Assembly: GCA_039105265.1 (NCBI GenBank) | Contig: JAPFFF010000004.1 | Location: 5,332,001 to 5,396,000, forward strand | DNA from: Tritrichomonas musculus | Taxonomy: Eukaryota; Parabasalia; Tritrichomonadida; Tritrichomonadidae | Length of the DNA: 64,000 bases | Direction of reading: 5' to 3' | Shown: positions 9,941 to 19,974 of the stretch, piece by piece | How positions within the stretch are numbered: position 1 is the first letter of the stretch | How the letters are laid out: each line of letters begins with the position of its first letter | Program-made: the position numbers and the translations under genes | Notes under the pieces: model-generated | The model's database searches: none | The model's input: only the letters and a program-made list of their open reading frames with translations | Told to the model about the DNA's origin: nothing

Positions 9941-11031
9941 TACAGTCATCCGATCAGTGTTATAGTCTCACAAAAACTAAACAGTGGAATTGAATGATAC
10001 TCTCAATTTTAGATTTTAGCTAAAAATAATTATTTTTTTTGTTGATAAATTTACATTTTTAATTATAATTTTTCAATTTATAAAGAAAGGATTTGATTAT
10101 TTTTTTATTTATAATATTTTGAATGAACTTTTCACAAAAAGTTATAAATTTTCTCACATTATAAAGCAAGCAATCCATCATATAAAAACTCCTTAAAAAT
10201 GGATTTTTTGCAACATTTTCAAACAAGTTCAATCATACATACCAAAATAACATTACTTCTGTTCGTTTACTAGGGACATCATCAAATCTAGAAATTATTT
10301 ATGTCAAATTTATAGATCTTACTCATTGTTTGACTATTTATTTATTCAATATTCAAATACAAGTTCTTTTCCTCAAGTCGCATGTGTTTATTTTACCTGT
10401 TATTTCAATTTAATATGAATTTCAGATAAATCTTCAAAGTTACTATTTTTTAGAGGTTTTTATAGGTTTTATACGTTTTTTAATTCAAATAATACAGATA
10501 TTTCTAATTGATTTCGCGATTTCAAAAAAATCGTATCTTTCGTCTGGCATTTGCTGATGTCCATGCTGTAAAAAAAAATAATTTTTGTAACATTTCTTCA
10601 GAATTTGTCCACTGGCCTGATATAATTTCATCTTCTGGATTGACTTTAAGTTCAGCCGGAATCTCTGGCATTGATCCAACCATTTGACCTTTTTTCAAAA
10701 ATTTCCCATTGAGACTCACTGAGTATTCCATTTTCAGCAGCCCATGATAGCTCTTTCATTAATTCTTCCATTAAAAAAGTAAAGAGAACTTAGAGTTTTT
10801 TATTTTCAATGCATATTTGTTTCATTTTTCAATGAAAATTTGGCATGATCATTGAAATTTTCTTCAGAAAATACCCCCAGTATTAGTTTTCAAATATTCA
10901 ATTAACAAACTTTTTCTATCAATTTTATTTAAATTAATATAAAATATTTATAATTTCTTTCAATTTTTCTGTAAACTCTCAATCCACTGTAGCCACATTG
11001 AATTCACTGTAACGCTGATCGGATGACTGTA
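9941..11031. mobile_element. Non-autonomous DNA transposon with TA duplication (mariner-type)
   Basis: Terminal inverted repeats CAGTCATCCGATCAG at 9943 and its exact reverse complement ending at 11029 extend to 24 bases with 2 mismatches. Both ends are flanked by TA, the target duplication made by Tc1/mariner transposases. The 1087-bp body is AT-rich and encodes no transposase that I can recognise. A minus-strand relic at 10485-10770 reads as short broken frames (for example ELSWAAENGILSESQWEIF and PAELKVNPEDEIISGQWTN) and may be captured or residual coding sequence. Mariner assignment rests on the TA and the CAGT-type end only. Confidence 0.7.
10485..10770 (-). pseudogene. Unidentified coding relic inside the transposon
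   Basis: Three overlapping minus-strand frames with normal protein composition sit in an otherwise AT-rich, stop-filled body. I do not recognise the protein. It does not show the D,D34D motifs of mariner transposases. Confidence 0.3.
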
Positions 11032-11362
11032 ATGAAAGTGATCGGATTTTTTTTGAGAGAGAATGTGATTTTTTTTTTTAATTTAAATCAATGAATATTT
11101 TGTTTTTTATAATATATAATTGTGAAAAAATTAAATTTTTATTTAATTTTTCATAAAAATATATGAAAAAAGTAATTTTTTTAGAATTCTAATATATTTT
11201 GATATATATATATGTATTTATTTTTACTTTTATTGAAAAAAAGCATAACTCTCAAATTTTCAGTGTTTGAAATCTAAAAATATCTTTTATAATTACAAAT
11301 AATAATATTACATTTATAAATTATAAAATTATCTTAACTATGGAAACTAATAAAAAATTAAT

Positions 11363-11610
11363 TCATGAATTATTTGATATGAACTGAATAACAGGTTTCC
11401 ACTGTTGAAGAGGCATTTCGACAAACTTCGTCTTGTCAACAAATGGACCGTTCTTCACTGATGTGTAGATGTTGAGACGCATTGGATATCCGGCGTAATT
11501 GAACAATTTGTCTTTGTCAATTGTGCTCTATGTGGTATCGATGATGATGCCTTCAAGAAGAACTGGCTCAGTGAAGTTTGCGTTGATACTGGGTTTGAAA
11601 TCGTTACTGC
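11363..11610 (-). pseudogene. Relic of an unidentified host gene (C-terminal end)
   Basis: This 250-bp block is clearly richer in G+C than its surroundings. On the minus strand it reads GSNDFKPSINANFTEP, VLLEGIIIDTT, a TAG, then DKLFNYAGYPMRLNIYTSVK and a normal stop. The composition and single internal stop indicate a recently lost coding exon end. The pattern is vaguely like the beta-sandwich (F5/8 type C-like) domains at the C-terminus of several trichomonad proteins, but I cannot prove that. Confidence 0.5.
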
Positions 11611-11777
11611 CAATTTAAATTTTAAAAAGTTTAAATAAGATTATTTTCATAGTATTTTAGTAAACAGAAATATAATCAGATGCCTTGAATAATATATCCA
11701 ATTAATAAAATGATGTTATATATCCAATTAATAAAATAACCTTTTCTTCGGAAAATGATGTTATGTATTATTTTTCA

Positions 11778-12923
11778 TAGTATGCTACACCCCTAGCTAA
11801 AGTCTATTTTAAACGGCTCTTATTACATCAAAATATCATTTATTCAAAAAGCCAAAAAAGAGCATATTTCATGAAAATAAAAACGTTTTTTTTTTTAGTT
11901 TTTTGGTTAACAAATTTATCTTTATATTTATATATATATATTAAAATTTGGTTAACAAAATTAATAAAAAAAACTTAACGTTTTCCAAAAATAACGAGCT
12001 GTAATAAGGACCTTTCAATTTGTTTTATATGGCTGAAATTTCAATAGTCTCTTGTAATAAGAATTCAATACTCCTGCTTTAAGGAGTATTGAAATTATTT
12101 TATTTGTCAAATAATTGAATACTTTTTGCTTTAAGGTTTGAGTACTTTGCTTTAAGGATTCAATACTTTAAATATATTTTCAGAGTATTTTATATAGTAT
12201 TTTTTACAAAAATATTGGATATATTGCATTATCTTTTTGTCCTAACGACAATTAAATTGCACAATATACTTATATATTTAAGATTATATATAAAAACATT
12301 TATTATTAATATCAAGATACAAAATAAGACAAATTTCGTTTTAATTCAACCGAACATTTTGCTTTAGATAATCATAATATCTATAATAATAATACAATAT
12401 TATTATTAATTTCATAAAAAAAATCTTATATATCTATAAATAACCAAAATATTTATATATTTATAATAATAAATTTCTTTCAATTTTTAAAGTAATAAAA
12501 AAGTCCATTTATTCCTATCATAAAATGGTTTAATATAATATTTTATATTTATTTTGATATATATAAATGTTTGAATATTCTAAATAATAAATATATTATT
12601 TTTAATCGTTTAAAAACCAAAAAATTAATGTTCTTACATTTTGGGCTTTTTCAATTTATGTAATAAGATTTGAGAAATACTGTAATAAGGAAAAAATCTT
12701 TGATTTTTCGAACAAAAATTATAAATATATGATAAGTATAAGATTATAAATTTAAATAATTTTTTTATTTATATATATATTTGTAATTAAACAAGATACT
12801 CTTATTTATAATTTTTTTAATTAGGGTCATAAGTTCGTTTGGCAGCTCGTCTTTTTTTTTAAAAAAAATTCTTATTACATTTTTATTTTTGAAAATGTAA
12901 TAAGCTCGGGGTGTATAGTATGC
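11778..12923. mobile_element. Non-autonomous DNA transposon with 8-bp target duplication
   Basis: TAGTATGC occurs exactly at 11778-11785 and 12916-12923. Between them the element begins TACACCCCTAGCT and ends AGCTCGGGGTGTA, a 13-base inverted repeat with one mismatch. The 1130-bp body holds seven copies of the octamer GTAATAAG or its complement, most of them near the two ends, like subterminal transposase-binding motifs. There is no transposase. It also holds a perfect 9-bp-stem hairpin near 12066-12091 (CAATACTCC and GGAGTATTG). The duplication length suits hAT-type elements. A shift of the boundary could make the duplication 9-10 bp, which would suit Mutator-type elements. Confidence 0.75.
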
Positions 12924-13036
12924 TACCTATAAATATGCCAAATTGATCGTTTATTATTTGTTAACATCATTATTTTTTAAAATATCTTAAATTTTCTAAA
13001 TTTGACCTTAATTAACTTTTTCAAATATTTATATAG

Positions 13037-13041
13037 TCATT
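13037..13041 (+). promoter_or_regulatory. Possible Inr (TCATT)
   Basis: TCATT lies immediately before the ATG at 13042 and fits TCAYW. The transcript leader would be only about three bases. Confidence 0.5.
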
Positions 13042-15099
13042 ATGATAAATCAAGGCCAATTTAAACTTATTTTAAATCAACATAATTTCTTCATTCCTTC
13101 AAATTGCAGAAGCTTCCAGAGCATTGATCAGAACATTTACGAATCATTGATAGCAAATCATCAATATAAAGTAAAATCAAATGTAAGCATGGAAATATTC
13201 CAATCATTTATTGATTATTTAGTGAACAACAAAAAGCCAAATATCGATATAAGTAATGCATCAGAATTTGAAAAGCTAAGCAATGAGTTTGATTGCATGC
13301 AAAGCATGATAAATCTCTTTAAAAATTTAAATAAAAAATTTTCTTTTTCATTTATGAAAACCGATCAAAATCAATTCAATTCCAAATTAAAAAGAAAACT
13401 TGAAAAGATAGATAAAATTGTAAAAAGTTATCATGATGTAATACAATTTATTTTCAATGATAATAATTCATATCCAGATATAAAATCAGATTACTTTAAT
13501 CTTGTTGAAGAAGAGTTTTTCAGAGAATCAACGATTCCAATAATTCATTTATATAGTGCTCAAAAAGTGACAGGAGAAAACGGTTTGTTATACATATTAG
13601 ATGAAGAAAAGCAAGAAGCTGGAATTGCTGGAATTAATGTTTATAATGAAAATATAGTTGCGCCAAAATCTATAATTTTCAACAACAAAGAATTCTTGAT
13701 TACTTCTGTTGTAGAGCGAGCTTTCTATAGATCAAAGAATATCAAAAAATTTTTCTTTTCTGATGATTCTGAATTAAAATTGATTGGAAAACATTCCTTT
13801 ACAGCATCTTCACTTGAATATATAAAAATTCCTCAAAAAGTGACAAAAATTGATGAGTATGCTTTTTGCAGTTTATCAGATATTCAAAAAATAGAATTCT
13901 CTCAAAATTGTGAATTGAAAATTATTGAAAAAGAAGCGTTCTCCTATTCAAATTTGAAAGAAATAATAATACCATCACATGTGACAACAATTGGAAAATA
14001 CGCATTTGCTGGATCACATTTAGAAAAATTTGATTTGGAAGCGAATTCAGAATTGCATTCAATTGCTCGATCAGCATTTTCTACGACTCTTATAAAAAAT
14101 CTCACTCTTCCTTCCTCCATTAATGATTTGCAAGATGGATTCTGTGTCTCTACAAATGATTTAACAAACATAACGATAATTCCATGTAAAGAAGAGAACA
14201 TTATTCTATATGACAATAATGTTCTTATTGGAAAATCGAATTCAAAAAGTGATTCTTTTGATGTACTTCATTGTTCAAAAAGAAATATTGAAAATGTCAT
14301 TATTCCTTCTTTTATCAAGCGTGTTGCACCTTTTGCTTTTGAAAATTGTACTGTCCTTCAAAAAGTTGTATTTTCAGAAGACTCAGAATTTATTTCAATT
14401 GGCATTGAATCTTTTTGGAATTCATCAATTAAATCTATTGAATTTCCATCATGCCCAATTGAATTTAAGGATGGATGGTGTTCTGGTTTGAGAAATCTTA
14501 CTGAAATTAAAATACAGCCTTCAAATAAGAATTTTATATACATCGATAATAAATTCCTCCTTGGAAAATCTTACGTTGGAAGTGATAATTATGATGTTTT
14601 GCTTTTTGCACGAAGAGATATCAAAGAAGCTTTAATTCCTTCTTTTGTTAGAAAAATAGGTTCATTTGCATTTGAGAATTGCCAATATCTCAAATCTGTC
14701 GTTTTCTCAAACGATTCACAGTTGGTTTTAATTGGAGAACACGCTTTTGAAAGGTCTTCAATTCATGAAATTTCAATTCCATCAACGGTGAAGAGAATAT
14801 GCGATTGGGCTTTTGGTCATTGCATAAAATTGGAAAAAGTTATTTTTACATATAACTCAGAGCTGTTATCAATTGGAAAATATGCTTTTTTTTCATGCAA
14901 TTTGATAAGCCTTTTTTTGCCGCCAAAATTAACTATAATTGGCAAGTCCTCTTTTTGCTGTCTTAACAATTTTCAAATAATTGAGATCTCAGGACAAACA
15001 CCAATAGATAAGAGAGCATTCTTTATTACAAAAAATCAAAGTAATTGTTTAATGTTCCCAAATAAAATAAGAATAAAACCAAATTTATGGCAAATATAA
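13042..15099 (+). CDS. BspA-type leucine-rich-repeat protein with BTB-like N-terminus
   Basis: A 685-residue protein. Residues about 1-130 look like a BTB/POZ-like module (FFIPSNCRSFQSIDQNIYESL, then FQSFIDYL). From about 200 to the end run LRR_5/BspA repeats of about 23 residues, with typical pieces such as VVERAFYRSKNIKKFFFSDD, LKEIIIPSHVTTIGKYAF and IHEISIPSTVKRICDWAF. BspA-like repeats in trichomonads are the largest protein family and mediate binding to other proteins or to host cells. There is no signal peptide and no membrane segment, so this member is probably cytosolic, with the BTB-like part for partner binding. The frame is intact. Confidence 0.85.
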   Translation: MINQGQFKLILNQHNFFIPSNCRSFQSIDQNIYESLIANHQYKVKSNVSMEIFQSFIDYLVNNKKPNIDISNASEFEKLSNEFDCMQSMINLFKNLNKKFSFSFMKTDQNQFNSKLKRKLEKIDKIVKSYHDVIQFIFNDNNSYPDIKSDYFNLVEEEFFRESTIPIIHLYSAQKVTGENGLLYILDEEKQEAGIAGINVYNENIVAPKSIIFNNKEFLITSVVERAFYRSKNIKKFFFSDDSELKLIGKHSFTASSLEYIKIPQKVTKIDEYAFCSLSDIQKIEFSQNCELKIIEKEAFSYSNLKEIIIPSHVTTIGKYAFAGSHLEKFDLEANSELHSIARSAFSTTLIKNLTLPSSINDLQDGFCVSTNDLTNITIIPCKEENIILYDNNVLIGKSNSKSDSFDVLHCSKRNIENVIIPSFIKRVAPFAFENCTVLQKVVFSEDSEFISIGIESFWNSSIKSIEFPSCPIEFKDGWCSGLRNLTEIKIQPSNKNFIYIDNKFLLGKSYVGSDNYDVLLFARRDIKEALIPSFVRKIGSFAFENCQYLKSVVFSNDSQLVLIGEHAFERSSIHEISIPSTVKRICDWAFGHCIKLEKVIFTYNSELLSIGKYAFFSCNLISLFLPPKLTIIGKSSFCCLNNFQIIEISGQTPIDKRAFFITKNQSNCLMFPNKIRIKPNLWQI

Positions 15100-15950
15100 T
15101 AAAAATTTCATAATATAATTAAATTCTTTTGTTATTCATTTATTAATAATATATTTAATAGGGTATAATTTTTTAGCACAGTGCAGCAGCACAGAGAACT
15201 TTTTGTATGTATATATGGTCCAGATAAACTTTTTGAGAAATTAAAATTAATATTTTTTAAACAAAATAGCATGACCCCCTATTCATGCTTTTTTTATTCC
15301 TTTAAAATAATTTAAAAATATTTGTTTTCTTATTTAATATTGATTTTAACCATTAAATCCTAAATTTTATCAATTTAGGAAACCCAACAAGCCATTTGAT
15401 TCTCTAAATCAACCATTTTTGAGAAGAATTATTAATCAAATAATAATCTCATTTTTGAAAATTTTCGATTATTTCGCCTTTAACATATTCTCTAAATGGC
15501 ATAAATTAAGAAATCAATAAAAAATACAATGAACTTTTAATCTTTTCTATGTAAAATAAAGCTCGAAAAAATGGACGATTATTTTCTTCTGAAAAAGTTG
15601 TATGTGCTATAAAGAATTCCTCTATTTAATAATATATTATTAATAAATGTTTGTAATATTGAATTTGAAAACAATTGCATTTTTTTACTTTCAAGGTTTT
15701 ACCTGCAATTGTAAGCAAATGCAATTATTAAGTTTTGTATTTTTGCTTACAATTGCAGCTACAAATAAACAATACAAAATTTAATAAAGGTAAATTTATA
15801 AACAATGCTAATAATAGAAGGATGCTTTGCGATGTAAAATAATGATGAAAAACGCATATAGCAAAACTAAAAACATATATATGTATATCATCCTTTATTC
15901 AAAAAAAATCATTATCAACAATAAATAAATAAAAAAAATTATCAATCTTT
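15100..15950. other. Spacer between convergent genes, with a long hairpin
   Basis: AT-rich and without coding signal. The notable structure is the 17-bp inverted repeat at 15703-15758, listed separately. Confidence 0.5.
15703..15758. repeat. Perfect 17-bp inverted repeat, loop 22
   Basis: CTGCAATTGTAAGCAAA at 15703-15719 is the exact reverse complement of the sequence at 15742-15758. It lies between two convergent 3' ends. It could be a folded transcript end or a very short transposon copy. No flanking duplication is obvious. Confidence 0.6.
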
Positions 15951-18671
15951 TTAAACTAAAGATGGATCAATCAATTGAATCTCCAACTCTTCATCAATTC
16001 CGATTGCATTGTTATCGATATCAATGCAAGATAAAAATTTCTTTATTGCTTTACATTTATAAAAAGCATTTGATCTTATTAATACTTTGGATGATTGAAT
16101 TGTTACCTCCGTCATTGATGTGCACTCATCAAAAGCATAAATACCGATTGAAGTCACTGAAGAAGGAATCACAATTTTCCTCAGAGCATGACATTTGCCG
16201 AATGCGCTAGCGCCGATAATTGTGACGTTTGGTGGAATTTCGAAGCTATTCAAAAACTTGCACTCAACAAAGGCAGAAGATGAAATTTTTGTGACAGAAG
16301 AAGGAATTTTGATCGAATAAAGAGATGTGCAGCTGCCAAAAGTATGTGGCTCAATTGTTTGCAGTTTACAGTCATCATCAAATAGCACTTTTTTCAACGA
16401 TGTGCATTTGTCAAAGGCATACGAATCAATTTTTGTCACTGATGAAGGAATTTGAATCTGTGACAATGAAGAGCAGCCAGAAAAAGCATTTTTGCCAATA
16501 AAAGTGACTGAATTTGGCATTTTTATTTGGGTCAATGACGAACAATTTTCAAACGATTTTTCAATGATTTGCTTCACAGTTGAATCAAGCTTGATTGAAT
16601 AAATATTGGAGTTGTCTTTGAACTTGTCGTCGGTTGAATCAACGGCCGTTATAAATATTTCAATTTTGATTCTCTTGTTCTTAATCTTGGTCATTTCAAA
16701 AAGTGGTTCGTATACTTTTGCAAGAGTGGCAGATGGATAGTCAAGCTCAATCAAAACGTTGTCAAATTGAGTGATTTGGTTTGAGAATTCAGACCATTCA
16801 AATTTTGACTTGGTTATCAATTTTTCAACACATTTTGAGAAAATGTTGATTTGTGTTTCATTCTTCACCTTTTTCAATAGTTTATTTGCATCATTTGTGT
16901 ATATTTCAATGAGGTTATGGCGACACTTCAGGCCGTTCGATGTGAGATAGTGAAGGAGGCTTCTCAGGCTTTTGAAAAATTTAATGCTGCTGCTCAATGA
17001 CTCGCCATCAATGAACTTCGTGATGATCAGATCCTGAGACAGCATCGAATAGGTGTTGAAGGCGCTGATCGTGATCGATTCAATGTCTACTGACTCAACA
17101 GACTCATCTGAAATTTCATCAGGAACAACTGGCTCAGCTTTCGGCGTTGGTAATGGAACATCTGCTTCCTTTGCTTCTGGTTTTGGCGTTTTATCTTCTT
17201 TCACTTCTGGTTTTTCTTTTTTGTCTTTCTTTGTTTCTGGTTCCTCCTTTTTATCTTCCTTTGCTTCTGTTTTTTCTTTTTTGTCTTTCTTTTTTTCTAA
17301 TTTCTCTCTTTTGTCTTCTTTCTTTTCTGGTTTTGTTGTTCCATAATCGTCACCTATTACTGGTGTCCGCGCTTTCCCTATGACTGTTTCAAATATTGGT
17401 TTTTTATCGTCTTTTCCAACTATCTTTTCTGCCGCCTTTGTTTTATCTTCCTTTGTTTCAAGATAGGCCTTTGAATCCGATGCTGTTTTCTCACTTTTCT
17501 CTTCTCTACTGTGTCCTCTATGTTTCTTCTTCCTCAGCTTCTTGTTCTCCTCCTGCAGGCTCATCAGCCTCTCCTTCATTTTTCTATTCTCCTCGAGCGC
17601 TGACTTAAGCCTATCGTCCATCTGCTTGTGCTCTTTCTGCACCTCTTTCAGCTCCTTCTTTTTCAGTTCAATTTCCTTGTTTATTAGAGGTGCCAAACCG
17701 TCGTCACTTTTTATGCTTTCAGCGTATGAAATAACCGCTTCAACGTCGATGTCATCCAAGTAAAACAAGCCATCCTCGTCATCGACTTTTTCTTTTTGAC
17801 TGAATGCCAATTTATTGAACAACTCTTCAAAAGATGGTCGTTCAAATGGATTTTTTGACCAGCACTTTTTGGCCAAATTTTGAATTGATTTTTTGATGTT
17901 CATTTTTGGATTGAAAATTGGTCGATTATTTTCTTCTATAATTTTTTTAAGGAAGCCATAAGTTGTTTTTTCCCTTTTTTGTAAGTCTGGATAAGGAATT
18001 GAATCTGTTACAACTTCATACATTAAAATTCCGAATGAATAAACATCCGCCATTTCATTATAATGAATATCATCATCATCGAGAATTTCAGGTGCTAAAT
18101 ATACTGGTGTTCCATATTGTTTTGCTTTTAGTAATTTGTCATTTTCTCCAAAAAATTTCGACAAACCAAAATCAATAATAATAGGATGTAATTGATTATC
18201 TAGTAAAATATTGTCGGGCTTAAGATCGCGATGGATAATTTGATGCTGATGAAGATACATCATTCCCCGCGCTATTCCAATTAGAATAATTTGGCGATTG
18301 GTATTATCATAAGATTCTGTTAATAACCCACTTCGTAAACGTTTAAGAAATCCATCAAGAGACCCTTTTTCAATAAGATCCATAAATATTGTAACTTTGT
18401 TAGGAATGTCTGATATTGAGAATCCCTTAAATTTAATAATTGTTGGGTGCTGAAAATTAAGCATAATTCCGATTTCTTGATTAATAGTTTCTTTAATTTC
18501 CTCGTTTTCTATTTTTATGACCTTAGCCGCCAATTTTTCTTTTGTTTTTTTATTGATAACTTTATAAACCGAACCATATGAGCCTTCTTTAAATTCTTCA
18601 TTAAATGTGAAATTCTTTTCGTCAATAATCGATTCTTTATAATTCAATGCGCCTTCGCTCCAAGTTTTCAT
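15951..18671 (-). CDS. TKL-like kinase with coiled coil, Lys/Glu-rich linker and BspA-type LRRs
   Basis: A 906-residue protein with an intact frame. The kinase domain is at about 20-290: glycine loop [39 protein letters not shown], and a C-lobe ending CWSKNPFERPSF. All catalytic residues are present. Residues about 330-400 form a coiled coil (KEVQKEHKQMDDRLKSALEE). Residues about 410-525 are Lys/Glu/Pro-rich repeats of the type KKDKKEKTEAKEDKKEEPE. A helical region follows (about 535-680), then eight or so LRR_5/BspA repeats to the end, for example SLTQIKMPNSVTFIGKNAF. The whole reads as a cytosolic signalling kinase whose LRR tail would choose substrates or location. Kinase plus BspA-LRR on one chain is unusual outside trichomonads. 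The plus-strand frames opposite it are shadows of its low-complexity region. Confidence 0.9.
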   Translation of the reverse strand: MKTWSEGALNYKESIIDEKNFTFNEEFKEGSYGSVYKVINKKTKEKLAAKVIKIENEEIKETINQEIGIMLNFQHPTIIKFKGFSISDIPNKVTIFMDLIEKGSLDGFLKRLRSGLLTESYDNTNRQIILIGIARGMMYLHQHQIIHRDLKPDNILLDNQLHPIIIDFGLSKFFGENDKLLKAKQYGTPVYLAPEILDDDDIHYNEMADVYSFGILMYEVVTDSIPYPDLQKREKTTYGFLKKIIEENNRPIFNPKMNIKKSIQNLAKKCWSKNPFERPSFEELFNKLAFSQKEKVDDEDGLFYLDDIDVEAVISYAESIKSDDGLAPLINKEIELKKKELKEVQKEHKQMDDRLKSALEENRKMKERLMSLQEENKKLRKKKHRGHSREEKSEKTASDSKAYLETKEDKTKAAEKIVGKDDKKPIFETVIGKARTPVIGDDYGTTKPEKKEDKREKLEKKKDKKEKTEAKEDKKEEPETKKDKKEKPEVKEDKTPKPEAKEADVPLPTPKAEPVVPDEISDESVESVDIESITISAFNTYSMLSQDLIITKFIDGESLSSSIKFFKSLRSLLHYLTSNGLKCRHNLIEIYTNDANKLLKKVKNETQINIFSKCVEKLITKSKFEWSEFSNQITQFDNVLIELDYPSATLAKVYEPLFEMTKIKNKRIKIEIFITAVDSTDDKFKDNSNIYSIKLDSTVKQIIEKSFENCSSLTQIKMPNSVTFIGKNAFSGCSSLSQIQIPSSVTKIDSYAFDKCTSLKKVLFDDDCKLQTIEPHTFGSCTSLYSIKIPSSVTKISSSAFVECKFLNSFEIPPNVTIIGASAFGKCHALRKIVIPSSVTSIGIYAFDECTSMTEVTIQSSKVLIRSNAFYKCKAIKKFLSCIDIDNNAIGIDEELEIQLIDPSLV

Positions 18672-18942
18672 GTATAAAATTTATTTAAAAAATTGAAAAC
18701 CAAATTGAATTGAGATTATTTTAAAATATATCAATTTATTGATATTAAAATTATAATCTAAATATATATATAAATAAAATAAATTTTATTAATAATGTTT
18801 AAATTATATTATATTTAAATATATATTTAATTACTAAAATAACTGTGTTTTATTATAAAAAATTATTCTATGGTATTGAAATATCATATTCGTTATTTGC
18901 CCTTTTTATTTAAGACTAAAATCTTAAGACCTAGTTGTTAGA
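18672..18942. other. AT-rich spacer
   Basis: Upstream region of the minus-strand kinase gene. No TCAYW motif lies close to its ATG. Nothing else is seen. Confidence 0.4.
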
Positions 18943-19095
18943 ATTTTAAATTATTTGTTAAAAGAAAGCAAAATTTTTCAAAATTTTTATCATCAAAAAT
19001 TTTTAATTTGACAATTTTTTACAAAATCCCAAATCGCAGTCATAAGAAGACAAAAAATTGAATGGGCCTGCAGTAGTAATTCCGAGCTGTACATT
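18943..19095 (+). repeat. Dispersed repeat, copy A
   Basis: About 150 bp shared with 26913-27084. The last 45 bases, from CAAAAAATTGAATGGGCCTG to GAGCTGTACATT, are identical in both copies. It is non-coding. The shared sharp right end suggests the end of a mobile element. Confidence 0.65.
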
Positions 19096-19335
19096 TATAT
19101 ATGAATTTTATGAAATAAAAGTAAAAATAATTTGAGAAAAAAAATAATATATTATTATTTCTATAATAATAAATATCATTTATATTTGATCTCAAATTTC
19201 TATCAATAAACTTCAGAATTTATTCAAATAATACTCTCTCAAATCAACGAATGCAATAAATTATCACCCAAAATTCAAGCACGATTTTCACAATCAACAT
19301 TATCTTTTCAGATACCTTCTAATTATTTACCATTA

Positions 19336-19340
19336 TCATA
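19336..19340 (+). promoter_or_regulatory. Possible Inr (TCATA)
   Basis: TCATA is one base before the ATG at 19342 and fits TCAYW. It is probably a leftover promoter of the following relic. Confidence 0.4.
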
Positions 19341-19341
19341 A

Positions 19342-19752
19342 ATGTTTGGATGTAATTTTTACTTATCACCAAAATTACTTGATGTAATCATCATATTTAA
19401 AGAACTCTGCTGGACAAAACAGATGGCAAGTATTAAAGCATTGCATCCAGTATTTCATCAAAATTATATTGGAAATAATTTAGTAATTGATGCTATTAAT
19501 AAGTTTTTTAATAGTTCATTTTCTTCGAAAGAGAAATATCATTCAATTGAAAAGATTTTTGGCCAATCTATAAACATTGATTATAAAAATAATCAACTAC
19601 TAAATCTTATACTTGAAATATGAGACTGTTTCCTTGATATTCAAAATCATTGTTGCATTTGTCATCAAAAGTTTCAATTTCGATGATGAAGAAAACACTA
19701 AAGCCTTCTTCAGCAGCTTACTATGGTCTAAAGAATACATTCAATTATAATC
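19342..19752 (+). pseudogene. Relic of an unidentified helical host protein
   Basis: A 93-codon frame starts MFGCNFYLSPKLLD with a good Inr in front. After its stop at 19621-19623 another frame continues with the same composition (TVSLIFKIIVAFVIKSFNF, then AFFSSLLWSKEYIQL) to a stop near 19750. Together they read like the N-terminus of a helical-repeat protein broken by a frame change, with the rest missing. I do not recognise the family. Confidence 0.4.
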
Positions 19753-19974
19753 CGCAATTAAATTTTTAAATCTGTTCAATTGAGTTGTTGGACATTTGCC
19801 ATTAACAGGATACTGTAAAATAAATCAACCATATATATAAAAATTTCATCATCTACCTTCAAAATCCATCAAAAAATCGAGTTGAATTATAAAATTTTCT
19901 GAGCAATTGTTTACAATAGAAAAACTCTTCAATTTGAATAATCTTTATGAATAAATTGAATTCAATTTTTATAA

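Noticed and set aside
17053-17383. Plus-strand Ser/Phe-rich frames
   Set aside because: Shadows of the Lys/Glu-rich linker of the minus-strand kinase-LRR gene.
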